Assembly (NCBI RefSeq): GCF_040581415.1
Contig: NZ_CP114014.1
Span: 5,146,001-5,210,000 of the forward strand
From: Paraconexibacter sp040581415
GTDB taxonomy: Bacteria; Actinomycetota; Thermoleophilia; Solirubrobacterales; Solirubrobacteraceae
Reading direction: 5' to 3'
DNA length: 64,000 nucleotides
Shown: positions 49,726 through 57,708 of the stretch, piece after piece
Layout of the letters: the number at the start of each line of letters is the position of its first letter
How positions within the stretch are numbered: the stretch's first letter is position 1
Program-made: the position numbers and the translations under genes
Notes under the pieces: model-generated
What the model saw: only the letters and a program-made list of their open reading frames with translations
Told to the model about the DNA's origin: nothing
Database searches by the model: none

Positions 49726-50496
49726 TCAGTCCCAGATCCGCCAGGGCGCGTCGCCCGACTGCCACAGCTCCTCGAGCGTGCTGCGGTCCCGCATCGTGTC
49801 CATCGCCTGCCAGTAGCCGTGGTGGGCGAACGACGCCAGCTGCCCGGAGGCCGCCAGCGCCCGCAGCGGACCCTGCTCCCAGACCGTGCTGTCGTCGACC
49901 AGGTGCTCGGCCACCGACGGGCTGAGGACGAAGAAGCCGCCGTTCATCCAGAGGCCGTCCCCGCGCGGCTTCTCCTCGAACGAGGTGACGCGCCCGTCCT
50001 CCACGCCGAGGGCGCCGTAGCGGCCCGGGGGCTGGACGGCGGTGACGGTCGCCTGCAGGCCCTGCTCGCGGTGGTAGGCGATGAGCGCGGTGATGTCGAG
50101 GTCCGCGACGCCGTCGCCGTAGGTGAAGCAGAAGTCCTCGTCGCCCAGGTACGGCATGACCCGCCGCAGCCGGCCGCCGGTCATGGACGACGGGCCGGTG
50201 TCGACGAGCGTCACGCGCCACGGCTCGGTCGTCGACCGGTGCACCTCCATCTCGCCGGTCCGCATGTCGAACGTCACGTCCGAGGTGTGCAGCGCGTAGT
50301 TCGCGAAGTACTCCTTGATGACGTAGCCCTTGTAGCCGAGGCAGACGACGAAGTCGTCGATCCCGTGCGCCGCGTAGAGCTTCATGATATGCCAGAGGAT
50401 CGGCTTGCCGCCGATCTCCACCATCGGCTTCGGCCGCAGGGTGGTCTCTTCGCTCAGGCGCGAGCCGAAGCCGCCCGCCAGGATCACGGCCTTCAT
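49726..50496 (-). CDS. rfbF: Glucose-1-phosphate cytidylyltransferase (RfbF)
   Basis: 256 residues from ATG 50496, overlapping the upstream stop (ATGA). The nucleotidyltransferase signature is KAVILAGGFGSRLSEETTLRPKPMVEIG, then KPILWHIMKLYAAHGI, FCFTYGDGVADLDI and FEEKPRGDGLWMNGGFFV, all characteristic of RfbF. It makes CDP-glucose from CTP and glucose 1-phosphate. The next step is encoded directly upstream (rfbG). Confidence 0.94.
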   Translation of the reverse strand: MKAVILAGGFGSRLSEETTLRPKPMVEIGGKPILWHIMKLYAAHGIDDFVVCLGYKGYVIKEYFANYALHTSDVTFDMRTGEMEVHRSTTEPWRVTLVDTGPSSMTGGRLRRVMPYLGDEDFCFTYGDGVADLDITALIAYHREQGLQATVTAVQPPGRYGALGVEDGRVTSFEEKPRGDGLWMNGGFFVLSPSVAEHLVDDSTVWEQGPLRALAASGQLASFAHHGYWQAMDTMRDRSTLEELWQSGDAPWRIWD

Positions 50497-51617
50497 GACG
50501 CGGTGAACTCCTCGATCTGCTGCAGGGTGACGGCGCGCAGGTCGGCGCCGTCGCGGTGGGCCAGGTGCCAGGCGACGATCGACTCGAGCGTGCGCTCGAG
50601 CGTCCACTTCGACTTCCAGCCGAGGTCGCGCCGGGCCTTGTGCGAGTCGAGCGACAGGTGGGTCGCCTCGTGCGGGTGCGGGCCGGGGTCGACCTGCCAG
50701 CGCAGCTCGTCCGGCCACAGGGCGGTCAGCCGCTCGGTGATCCAGCTCACCGGCTGCACCGCGTCGTAGTGGGACGGGCCGAAGTTCCAGCCGTCCGCTG
50801 CGTGCAGGCGCGTCCGGGGGGCCTCGGCGCACAGCGCCTGCGCGACCACGAGGTAGCCGCTCAGCGGGCTCAGCACGTGCTGCCACGGGCGGATCGCGTC
50901 CGGACGGCGGATGTCGATGACCGATCCGTCGGTCGCCGCCCGCATGATGTCCGGGACGAGGCGGTCCTCCCCCCAGTCCCCGCCGCCGATGACGTTGCCG
51001 GCCCGCCCGCTGGCGACGCGCGTCAGCCCGTCGGGGTCGTCGAAGTAGGACCGCCGATACGCGTCGGTCACGAGCTCGGCGGCGCCCTTGGAGCTCGAGT
51101 ACGGGTCGTGCCCGCCCATGCGGTCGCTCTCGACGAACGGCACCGCGGCGCGCCCGTCGTAGTTGTCGTAGCACTTGTCCGACGTGACGACGACCACCGC
51201 GCGCACGCACTCCGCGCCCGCGGTCCGCACGGCGTCGAGGACGTTGACCGTGCCCATGACGTTGACCGCGTAGGTCTCGCGCGGCGCGGCGAACGACCGC
51301 CGCACCATCGGCTGGGCGGCCATGTGGATGACGACGTCGGGCCGGGACGCGGCCATCGCAGCGTCGATCGCGTCCGCGTCGCGGATGTCCGCCCGGATGT
51401 CATCGCGCAGCCCGTCCGCGACCCCGGCCAGGGCGTAGATCGATGGGGTCGTCGGGACCTCGTCCGCGAAGCCCGTGACCTCGGCGCCGAGCGCCTGCAG
51501 CCACAGCGCGAGCCACGCGCCCTTGAAGCCGGTGTGCCCCGTGAGCAGGACGCGCCGCCCACGCCAGAAGGCGGGATCGACGGTGCCATCGGGCTGGTCG
51601 GGCGGGGCGTCGGTCAC
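50493..51617 (-). CDS. rfbG: CDP-glucose 4,6-dehydratase (RfbG)
   Basis: 374 residues from GTG 51617, supported by TACGCT eight bases upstream. Short-chain dehydrogenase fold: VLLTGHTGFKGAWLALWLQ (NAD binding), HMAAQPMVRRSF, VVVTSDKCYDN, and the catalytic PYSSSKGAAEL. The combination GHTGFKGxW and SDKCYxN is diagnostic for RfbG. Produces CDP-4-keto-6-deoxyglucose. No rfbH (3-dehydrase) is in the window, so the end product may be a CDP-6-deoxyhexose, or later genes are elsewhere. Confidence 0.93.
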   Translation of the reverse strand: MTDAPPDQPDGTVDPAFWRGRRVLLTGHTGFKGAWLALWLQALGAEVTGFADEVPTTPSIYALAGVADGLRDDIRADIRDADAIDAAMAASRPDVVIHMAAQPMVRRSFAAPRETYAVNVMGTVNVLDAVRTAGAECVRAVVVVTSDKCYDNYDGRAAVPFVESDRMGGHDPYSSSKGAAELVTDAYRRSYFDDPDGLTRVASGRAGNVIGGGDWGEDRLVPDIMRAATDGSVIDIRRPDAIRPWQHVLSPLSGYLVVAQALCAEAPRTRLHAADGWNFGPSHYDAVQPVSWITERLTALWPDELRWQVDPGPHPHEATHLSLDSHKARRDLGWKSKWTLERTLESIVAWHLAHRDGADLRAVTLQQIEEFTAS

Positions 51618-51625
51618 CGGCTGCG

Positions 51626-51631
51626 AGCGTA
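51626..51631 (-). promoter_or_regulatory. -10 (TACGCT) of leaderless rfbG
   Basis: TACGCT, eight bases, GTG at 51617. Confidence 0.55.
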
Positions 51632-51853
51632 CCGGCCCGGCGGTCGCGCTCGCGATGTGGACCTGGAAGCGGGTGTGTGGAAGGTCACGATCGACCGAGC
51701 GGCCTCGGTGAGCTCCCGGGTTCGCAGCGAACGCCGCCAAGCCTGACCCCCGAAAACCATGAAAATCGTATATCGACGCACCACTACAGGCATTAACAGA
51801 ACGGGCCTGCGGCACCTGGCGACGGCGGGCGGCCCAGGTCCTGCGTGCGTCGA

Positions 51854-51859
51854 TACGCT
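51854..51859 (+). promoter_or_regulatory. -10 (TACGCT) of leaderless gmd
   Basis: TACGCT, six bases, ATG at 51866. The preceding 240 bases between rfbG and gmd include an AT-rich patch at about 51757-51800, rare in this window, but no other site I can name. Confidence 0.58.
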
Positions 51860-51865
51860 CCGCCG

Positions 51866-52834
51866 ATGTCCAAGAAGTCTGCGCTCATCACCGGAGTCAC
51901 CGGCCAGGACGGCTCCTACCTGGCCGAGTTGCTGCTCGAGCAGGGCTACGACGTGCACGGCATGGTCCGCCGCGCCTCGACCGAGAAGTTCGACCGGATC
52001 GAGCACCTGCGCGACCAGATCACGTTCCACCAGGGCGACCTCCTGGACCAGCGCTCGCTGGTCGACGCGATCCGTGCATCCAAGCCGGACGAGATCTACA
52101 ACCTCGCCGCGATGAGCTTCGTCGCCACGTCGTGGATCCAGCCGACGCTGACCGCCGACTTCACCGGCGTGGGCGTCACGCGCATGCTCGAGGCGATGCG
52201 CGAGGCAGCCCCCGAGTCTCGCTTCTACCAGGCCTCCAGCTCGGAGATGTTCGGCAAGGTGCTCGAGGTCCCGCAGACCGAGGCCACCCCGTTCTACCCC
52301 CGCTCGCCCTATGGCGTGGCGAAGGCCTACGGCCACTTCATCACCGTCAACTACCGCGAGTCGTACGACCTGCACGCGACGAGCGGGATCCTCTTCAACC
52401 ACGAGAGCCCCCGCCGCGGGCTCGAGTTCGTGACCCGCAAGATCACGTGGCACGCGGCCGCGATCAAGCACGGGCTGCGCAAGGAGCTGCGCCTCGGCAA
52501 CCTCGACGCCGAGCGCGACTGGGGCTACGCCAAGGACTACGTCAAGGCCATGTGGCTGATGCTGCAGCAGGACACCGCCGAGGACTACGTCATCGCCACC
52601 GGCAAGTCGAACACCGTGCGCGAGTGCTGCGAGGTCGCGTTCGACGAGGCCGGCCTGGGCGACTTCCAGCAGTACGTCGTCCTGGACGAGGAGTTCGTCC
52701 GGCCCGCCGAGGTCGACCACCTGATCGGCAGCTACGACAAGGCCGAGCGCGACCTGGGCTGGACACCGGAGACAAGCTTCGAGCAGCTGATCCGGCTGAT
52801 GACCAAGAGCGACCTGGAGCTGCTCAAGCCCTAG
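51866..52834 (+). CDS. gmd: GDP-mannose 4,6-dehydratase
   Basis: 322 residues from ATG 51866. It shows the Gmd signature set: ALITGVTGQDGSYLAELLLE, GMVRRAS, FYQASSSEMFG, PFYPRSPYGVAKAYGHF with catalytic Tyr and Lys, ILFNHESPRRG, and RDWGYAKDYVKAMWLMLQ. Converts GDP-mannose to GDP-4-keto-6-deoxymannose, precursor of GDP-fucose, rhamnose and related sugars. No WcaG/RMD-type reductase was clearly identified, although the epimerase at 58990 or the paralogue at 55684 could act next. Confidence 0.94.
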   Translation: MSKKSALITGVTGQDGSYLAELLLEQGYDVHGMVRRASTEKFDRIEHLRDQITFHQGDLLDQRSLVDAIRASKPDEIYNLAAMSFVATSWIQPTLTADFTGVGVTRMLEAMREAAPESRFYQASSSEMFGKVLEVPQTEATPFYPRSPYGVAKAYGHFITVNYRESYDLHATSGILFNHESPRRGLEFVTRKITWHAAAIKHGLRKELRLGNLDAERDWGYAKDYVKAMWLMLQQDTAEDYVIATGKSNTVRECCEVAFDEAGLGDFQQYVVLDEEFVRPAEVDHLIGSYDKAERDLGWTPETSFEQLIRLMTKSDLELLKP

Positions 52835-52857
52835 TCCGTTGTCGGGTACCAGATCGG

Positions 52858-52863
52858 TACCAT
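52858..52863 (+). promoter_or_regulatory. -10 (TACCAT) of leaderless antitoxin gene
   Basis: TACCAT, six bases, ATG at 52870. Confidence 0.58.
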
Positions 52864-52869
52864 CGAGGG

Positions 52870-53103
52870 ATGAGCAAGCAGATCGCGGTGCGCCTGTCCG
52901 ATGACCTGGTGGCGTTCGTCGACGGTGTGGTCGCGTCCGGTGACGAGCGCAGCCGCGCTGCCGTGGTGACGCGCGCACTGGAGCGGGAGCGCCGCCGCGC
53001 CGCCGCCGCCCGGGACGCGGAGATCCTCGCGCAGACTGGTGATGACCCCGAGCTCGCCGGGTTCGCCGACTTCGCGGCGAGCATGCCGGTCGAGCTCGAC
53101 TGA
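52870..53103 (+). CDS. Ribbon-helix-helix antitoxin (MazE-type)
   Basis: 77 residues. RHH DNA-binding domain KQIAVRLSDDLVAFVDGVV and SRAAVVTRALERERRR, then an acidic toxin-binding tail (PELAGFADFAASMPVELD). Overlaps the toxin start by one base (TGATG). By family it neutralises the MazF-like partner and represses the operon. Confidence 0.87.
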   Translation: MSKQIAVRLSDDLVAFVDGVVASGDERSRAAVVTRALERERRRAAAARDAEILAQTGDDPELAGFADFAASMPVELD

Positions 53104-53402
53104 TGCGTCCGGTCCACATCGCAGCGCTCGACACGCCGCGCCCTGTCCTCGTGTTGACCCGCGAGCTGGTCCGGCCCCACCTCGGGTCCGTCACGGTCGC
53201 TCCCATCACGAGCACCATCCGAGGCCTGTCGACGGAGGTGCGCGTGAACCGGCGCAACGGACTTTCCGGCGACTCTGTCGTCAGCTGCGACAACATCACG
53301 ACGGTTCCGGTCGCCGCACTGGGCGAGCAGGTCGGCATCCTGCTCGACCACCAGGAGTCCCAGCTCGCCGAGGCGATCGCCATGGCGTTCGACCTCACGT
53401 AG
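53103..53402 (+). CDS. mazF: MazF/PemK-type endoribonuclease toxin
   Basis: 99 residues, compact MazF fold. Conserved segments are VLVLTRELVRPHLGSVTVAP, ITSTIRGLSTEV and SVVSCDNITTVP with the SxVxCDNI motif. The usual N-terminal GDIWWA loop is shortened (RPVHIAAL), so substrate specificity may differ. MazF toxins cut RNA at short motifs when the antitoxin is lost. Together with the preceding gene it is a complete module. Confidence 0.88.
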   Translation: MRPVHIAALDTPRPVLVLTRELVRPHLGSVTVAPITSTIRGLSTEVRVNRRNGLSGDSVVSCDNITTVPVAALGEQVGILLDHQESQLAEAIAMAFDLT

Positions 53403-53427
53403 TACGACCGCTCGCTCACGCCTGCTA

Positions 53428-53460
53428 CATGCTCCGAGCATGCAACAATGCTCCAAGCAT
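53428..53460. promoter_or_regulatory. Tandem palindromic operator at an antitoxin start codon
   Basis: CATGCTC-C-GAGCATG (53428-53442) is a perfect dyad around one base; ATGCT-CCA-AGCAT (53448-53460) is a second dyad 19 bases on, overlapping the ATG at 53459. This is the arrangement expected for autorepression by an RHH antitoxin dimer pair. Confidence 0.7.
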
Positions 53461-53683
53461 GAAGATGATCCAGATCAGGAACGTGCCTGACGACGTGCAC
53501 CAGACGCTGAAAGAGCGTGCGGCCCGGGAGCGGACCACGCTGTCGGACATGCTGCTCGTCGAGATCGAACGGCTCGCGCGGATGCCGACGTGGGAGGAGA
53601 TGCGTGAACGGCTCGAGAGTCGTTCGGTCGTCGACGCGGTCAACGTCGACCGGCTCATCCGTGAGGATCGCGACAGCCGCTGA
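53459..53683 (+). CDS. FitA/VapB-type RHH antitoxin
   Basis: 74 residues from ATG 53459. FitA-like ribbon-helix-helix: MIQIRNVPDDVHQTLKERAA and RTTLSDMLLVEIERLAR, then a C-terminal tail (PTWEEMRERLESRS) that would bind the PIN toxin. Its stop overlaps the toxin start (TGATG). The palindromic pair over its start codon is probably its operator. Confidence 0.88.
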   Translation: MKMIQIRNVPDDVHQTLKERAARERTTLSDMLLVEIERLARMPTWEEMRERLESRSVVDAVNVDRLIREDRDSR

Positions 53684-54093
53684 TGCTGGTCGCGGACGCC
53701 GGCGCTGTCGTTCGTGTCCTACTCCAGCTCCCCTCGGCAGATGAGATCTGGGCGGCCTTCGCCGGCCATCAGGACGCCGTTCACGCGCCGGAGCTCATGG
53801 ACGTCGAGGTGCTGAGCGTGCTCCGCAAGCTCGTGCTGCGCGGTGAGCTCTCCGCTGGACGTGCTGCTGAGGCGGTGGCGGACCTTCAGGCACTGCGGGT
53901 CGTCCGGCATCGCCATGCGCTGCTCCTTCCGCGGGCGTGGAGCCTGCAGGCGAACGTCACCCCGTACGACGCTCTCTACGTCGCGCTCACCGAGATGCTG
54001 GGCGACGCGGCGTCGCTCCTGACCACCGACTCCAGGCTGGCGAGCGCGGCCGCGCAGCACTCGTCCGCACGCGTCGTCGTCGTCGGCCCGTGA
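53683..54093 (+). CDS. vapC: PIN-domain ribonuclease toxin (VapC family)
   Basis: 136 residues. PIN acidic residues in LVADAGAVVRVL (Asp), ELMDVEVLSVLRKL (Glu), NVTPYDALYVALTE (Asp) and LLTTDSRLA (Asp). Length and motif order match FitB/VapC. Its TGA overlaps the GTG of the following membrane protein gene, the same linkage seen for the other PIN toxin at 36597. Confidence 0.9.
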   Translation: MLVADAGAVVRVLLQLPSADEIWAAFAGHQDAVHAPELMDVEVLSVLRKLVLRGELSAGRAAEAVADLQALRVVRHRHALLLPRAWSLQANVTPYDALYVALTEMLGDAASLLTTDSRLASAAAQHSSARVVVVGP

Positions 54094-55541
54094 ACCGCGC
54101 CCGCCTCATCGCCGTCGCCCTCTGCGCGGCCGCCCTCCTCGGCGTCTTCGCCCGCGGCCAGGTCTCCACGAGCGACGGCCTGGAGATGTACCGGGTCAGC
54201 GTGTCGATCGTCGACGACCGGGACGTGTGGCTGGACGAGGTCGCGCGGGTCGGCGTCGAGGGCCGCGACGGGCACCGCACCTCCAAGTACGGACCGCTGC
54301 TGCCGCTGACGGGGGTCGTCCCCGTCCTGCTCGCGACGCCCGTGGCGGCCGTGACGGGCCACGAGGACCAGCTGCGGCAGTTCGCCTGGTCGCTGCTGAT
54401 CCCGGCGGCGGCGGTCGTGCTGCTGCTGTGGATGATCGCGCTCGGTGTGCGGCTGGGGGCGTCCTTCCGCTGGGCCCTCGCCGCGGCGGCGGGTGCGGTG
54501 TTCTGCACCTACGCGCTGCCCTACACCGAGGACTCGTTCACCGAGCCGCTGACCGCGCTGGCGGTGGTCGGCGCCGTCGAGCGGCTGCTGGCCGGACGGC
54601 TGGGCACGGCCGGTGCGCTGATCGGGTTCGGCATGCTGGCCCGGCCGCAGCTGGCGCCGGTCGGGGCGCTGCTCCTGGCCGTGGCCGCATGGGACGCGGA
54701 GGGCGACCTGCGGGCCCGCGTCCGCACCGCGATCCCGGCCGCGATCGGGCCGGCGACCGCTGCCGCCTTGCTCGCCGCGTACAACCTGCTGCGGTTCGGG
54801 GACGTGACGGACACGGGCTACAAGGAGCCGGTCGACCCGGGCTTCACGACCCCGCTGCTGGACGGCCTGGACGGCCTCTTCCTGACCTCGTCCAAGAGCC
54901 TGATCCTGTTCGCGCCGCTGGTCCTGCTCGTCCCGTGGGGCGTGCGCACGATCTGGAGGACCGCAGGATCGAGTTCGAACTCCGGGGGACGGGAGCTGCG
55001 GCGCAGCGCGGTCGTGTTGCTCGTCGCCAACGCCCTGCTGACCCTGCTGACCGCCGCCACCTGGTGGTCGTGGATGGGGGGCTGGTCGTGGGGACCGCGG
55101 CTGTTGCTGCCGGGCCTGATTCCCGTCCTGGTCGTCCTCGGGCCCTGGCTCACCCAGGCCACCGCCGGCCGCACGCTGCGGACCACCCTCGTCCGCTCCT
55201 GGCCCGGCCGGGCGTTCGCGGTTGCCTGCGCCGCGGGGTTCGCGGTCTCGGCGTCGACCCTGCTCGTCTCACCGCAGGCCCAGCTGCTGGACCGGCCCGT
55301 CCCCGACCCCGGGCCGTCGATCAGCCGCCAGTACGCGATGGTCGGCAGCCGGCTCGACGCGCTCGCGGACCCGGCCGACCCCGTCAAGGGCGGCGACCAG
55401 AAGCGGCTCGTCCCCGTCTGGCAGGTCGCGCTCGCCCGCGAGTCGGGGACCAAGCTGTACCTCGTCGGGGCGCTCGGGACGGCAGCGCTCGTGCTCCTCG
55501 GGGCGGTGGGCGCCCGTCGCCTGCGTGCCGAGCTGCGCTGA
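54090..55541 (+). CDS. Polytopic membrane protein, probable GT-C glycosyltransferase
   Basis: 483 residues from GTG 54090, overlapping the VapC stop. One N-terminal helix is followed by an exterior loop with DGLEMYRVSVSIVDDRDVWLDE and HRTSKYGPLLPL, the pattern of actinobacterial GT-C-like proteins. Further helices number about nine. A C-terminal loop and final helix (LYLVGALGTAALVLLGAVG) end the chain. A lipid-linked donor would be used at the outer face; activity is inferred, not shown by a catalytic motif I can name. Confidence 0.8.
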   Translation: MNRARLIAVALCAAALLGVFARGQVSTSDGLEMYRVSVSIVDDRDVWLDEVARVGVEGRDGHRTSKYGPLLPLTGVVPVLLATPVAAVTGHEDQLRQFAWSLLIPAAAVVLLLWMIALGVRLGASFRWALAAAAGAVFCTYALPYTEDSFTEPLTALAVVGAVERLLAGRLGTAGALIGFGMLARPQLAPVGALLLAVAAWDAEGDLRARVRTAIPAAIGPATAAALLAAYNLLRFGDVTDTGYKEPVDPGFTTPLLDGLDGLFLTSSKSLILFAPLVLLVPWGVRTIWRTAGSSSNSGGRELRRSAVVLLVANALLTLLTAATWWSWMGGWSWGPRLLLPGLIPVLVVLGPWLTQATAGRTLRTTLVRSWPGRAFAVACAAGFAVSASTLLVSPQAQLLDRPVPDPGPSISRQYAMVGSRLDALADPADPVKGGDQKRLVPVWQVALARESGTKLYLVGALGTAALVLLGAVGARRLRAELR

Positions 55542-55554
55542 GCACCGCCTGCAG

Positions 55555-55639
55555 TACCCGGAGGGGGACTCGAACCCCCATGTCCTCACGGACAGCCGGT
55601 TTTAAGCCAGCCGCGTCTGACCAGTTCCGCCATCCGGGC
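55555..55639 (-). tRNA. tRNA-Leu (anticodon UAA)
   Basis: 85 bases on the minus strand. The 5' acceptor arm GCCCGGA pairs with TCCGGGT, with discriminator A. The D-arm is GGCGGAACTGGTCAGACGC, the anticodon loop CTTAAAA (anticodon TAA), a class II variable arm TGTCCGTGAGGACA-like, and the T-arm GGGGGTTCGAGTCCCCC. CCA is not encoded. It is convergent with the membrane protein gene, 13 bases away. Confidence 0.93.
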
Positions 55640-55683
55640 GCCCCGGGACGCTACCGCGTCGTCGCGGCCGGGCTCGGCCTGGA

Positions 55684-56643
55684 TCAGCGGTCGGAGGAGC
55701 CGAGCTCGGCGAGGTCGACCGCGAGCATGTCCGCGATCGTCTGCTCGAACGGGATCTCGGCGCGCCAGCCCAGGTGCGCAAGCGCGGCGGCCGGGTCCCC
55801 GAGCGGCTGCGTGGCCTCGGGGGGACGGACGAACGCCGGATCCACCCGCACGCGTCCGTCCGAGCTGATCCCGGCGGCCGCGAACGCCGCGTCGACCAGG
55901 TCCTGCACGGTCCGCGCGACCCCGGAGGCCAGGACGTAGTCGCCGGGCGTGTCGGCCGCGGCCATGAGCTGCAGGCCGCGGACGACGTCGCGGGCGTCGC
56001 ACCAGTCCCGGACCGCGGCCAGGTCCCCGAGGACGAGCTCCTGCTCGAGGCCGAGCTTGATCGCCGCCGCGCCCCGCGTGACCTTCCGCGGCAGGAACCG
56101 GGCCGGCCGGCGCGGGCTCTCGTGGTTGAACGTGATCGCACTCGACACGTGCAGCCCGTGGTGCTCGCGCATCGTCTGCACGATCCCGTGGGCCGCGAGC
56201 TTGGCGACGCCGTAGGGGCTGCGCGGGCGCATCGGGGAACGCTCGTTCTGGGGTGACTCGCCGGCGTCCCCGAAGATCTCGGCCGAGGTCGCCACGACGA
56301 CACGGGCGTCCGGCACGGTCTCGACCACCGCGGCCAGCAGCGTCGCGGTCCCGCCGGCGATCGCCGCCAGCGTGCCGGTCGGGTCGCGCCAGGAATCCGG
56401 GACGAAGGTCGGCGCGGCCAGGTGGTAGACGGCGTCCGGGCGGACGTCCGCCACCGCGCGGCGCAGCGACGCCGGGTCCCCCAGGTCGCCGACCACCAGG
56501 CCGCTCAGGCCGGCGGCGGCCGGGTCGGGCTCACGCTCGCGGACCAGGCCGACGACGTCCTGCCCGGCGGCGACCAGCGCCTCCGCGAGGTACGAGCCAT
56601 CCTGCCCACTGACCCCGGTGATGAGCGAACGGATGGCGGCCAC
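55684..56643 (-). CDS. GDP-mannose 4,6-dehydratase-like SDR
   Basis: 319 residues from GTG 56643 (TACCCT six bases upstream; the upstream ATG at 56751 lies before that promoter). It keeps the Gmd-type set: SLITGVSGQDGSYLAEALVA, VVATSAEIFGD, MRPRSPYGVAKLAAHG and TFNHESPRRPARFLPRK, with RDWCDARDVVRGLQLM. Compared with the gene at 51866 the region after the first strand lacks the VRRAS segment (VREREPD). It may therefore be a second Gmd or an RMD-type reductase acting on the Gmd product. Cytosolic NADP enzyme. Confidence 0.85.
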   Translation of the reverse strand: MAAIRSLITGVSGQDGSYLAEALVAAGQDVVGLVREREPDPAAAGLSGLVVGDLGDPASLRRAVADVRPDAVYHLAAPTFVPDSWRDPTGTLAAIAGGTATLLAAVVETVPDARVVVATSAEIFGDAGESPQNERSPMRPRSPYGVAKLAAHGIVQTMREHHGLHVSSAITFNHESPRRPARFLPRKVTRGAAAIKLGLEQELVLGDLAAVRDWCDARDVVRGLQLMAAADTPGDYVLASGVARTVQDLVDAAFAAAGISSDGRVRVDPAFVRPPEATQPLGDPAAALAHLGWRAEIPFEQTIADMLAVDLAELGSSDR

Positions 56644-56649
56644 CCGGGC

Positions 56650-56655
56650 AGGGTA
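56650..56655 (-). promoter_or_regulatory. -10 (TACCCT) of leaderless Gmd-like gene
   Basis: TACCCT, six bases, GTG at 56643. Confidence 0.57.
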
Positions 56656-56780
56656 TCTGCGCCCGGCCCCACGCGGACCCGCGCCGGACCCGGCGTCGCC
56701 GCGACGGTCCAGCAATGCGCCGATGCGCCGAAGAAGGGTGAAAGAGAGCAACCTTTGGGGTAGTGGAGCGTTGTCTCACG

Positions 56781-56786
56781 TACCCT
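56781..56786 (+). promoter_or_regulatory. -10 (TACCCT) of the WecG/TagA-like gene
   Basis: TACCCT lies 19 bases upstream of ATG 56806, with GGGAG six bases before the ATG. A short led transcript, in contrast to the leaderless neighbours. Confidence 0.5.
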
Positions 56787-56805
56787 TCTGCTCTGGGAGC
56801 TGTAG

Positions 56806-57645
56806 ATGCTTTCGCCCCCTCATATGTCGACGCCCCTTCCGATCCACGACGCCGCACCGAATCTCAGTGCTACCAAAGCGGCCGTCCCACCCCCCACCGC
56901 AGACGTCCTCGGCGTGCCCATGGCGCTCACCGACTACGACCGCACGATGGACTGGATCGACGCGACGATCGCCACCGAGGGACGCGGGTACGTCTGCGTG
57001 GCCGCCGTCCACACGGTGATGGTCTGCCAGGAGGACGAGGAGCTGCGCGAGGCGGTCATGAACTCCGACCTGATCGTGCCGGACGGGCAGCCGATCGTCT
57101 GGGCCATGAACGCCCTCGGCAACAAGCTGAGCTCCCGGGTCTACGGTCCGGAGCTGATGGCGCGGTACTGCGAGCGGTCGGCCGACACCGGCGCGCGCAT
57201 CTTCCTCTACGGCGGCGCGAACCAGGGCGCCCTCGTCCAGCTCGCGCTCAACCTGCGCCGCCGGTACCCCGGCGTCCGGATCGTCGGCGGCTACTCGCCG
57301 CCCTACCGCTCCCTCTCCGACGAGGAAGAGGACGCGGTCGTGAACGAGATCAACGCCAGCGGGGCGGACGTGGTCTGGGTCGGCATCGGCGTGCCGAAGC
57401 AGGAGAAGTGGATGGCCGCGATGCGCGACCGCCTGACGGCCCCGGTGCTGGTCGGCGTCGGCGCCGCCTTCGACTTCCACGCCGGGCGCGTGGCACAGGC
57501 CCCGGACTGGATGCAGCGCGCCGGCATGGAGTGGGCCTTCCGCCTCAGCCGCGAGCCGCGCCGGCTGTGGAAGCGGTACGCGATGTACAACCCGAAGTTC
57601 GTCTTCGGGTTCCTGCGCCAGTACGCGCGCGCCCGCAGCGTGTAG
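56806..57645 (+). CDS. WecG/TagA/CpsF family glycosyltransferase
   Basis: 279 residues. Single-domain GT26 enzyme: DVLGVPMALTDYDRTMDWID, the family motif VVNSDLIVPDG-like NSDLIVPDGQPIVWAMN with catalytic Asp, RVYGPELMARYCE, FLYGGANQGALVQLAL, and WVGIGVPKQEKWMAAM. GT26 enzymes add a ManNAc- or ManNAcA-type sugar (or glucose) to polyprenyl-diphosphate-linked precursors at the membrane. The nucleotide-sugar dehydrogenase encoded next could make the uronic acid donor. Confidence 0.92.
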   Translation: MLSPPHMSTPLPIHDAAPNLSATKAAVPPPTADVLGVPMALTDYDRTMDWIDATIATEGRGYVCVAAVHTVMVCQEDEELREAVMNSDLIVPDGQPIVWAMNALGNKLSSRVYGPELMARYCERSADTGARIFLYGGANQGALVQLALNLRRRYPGVRIVGGYSPPYRSLSDEEEDAVVNEINASGADVVWVGIGVPKQEKWMAAMRDRLTAPVLVGVGAAFDFHAGRVAQAPDWMQRAGMEWAFRLSREPRRLWKRYAMYNPKFVFGFLRQYARARSV

Positions 57646-57695
57646 CTCCACCCGTCACCCGCGGTGTCCGATCGCGGCCTCCCGGTTCTCGGTCG

Positions 57696-57701
57696 TACAC
57701 T
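57696..57701 (+). promoter_or_regulatory. -10 (TACACT) of leaderless dehydrogenase gene
   Basis: TACACT, seven bases, ATG at 57709. It fixes the start there rather than 15 codons upstream. Confidence 0.62.
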
Positions 57702-57708
57702 GGTCGGG

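Noticed and set aside
51757..51800. AT-rich patch between rfbG and gmd as a sign of horizontal insertion
   Set aside because: Too short, no inverted ends or target duplication, and both flanking promoters are intact; probably just promoter-upstream DNA.
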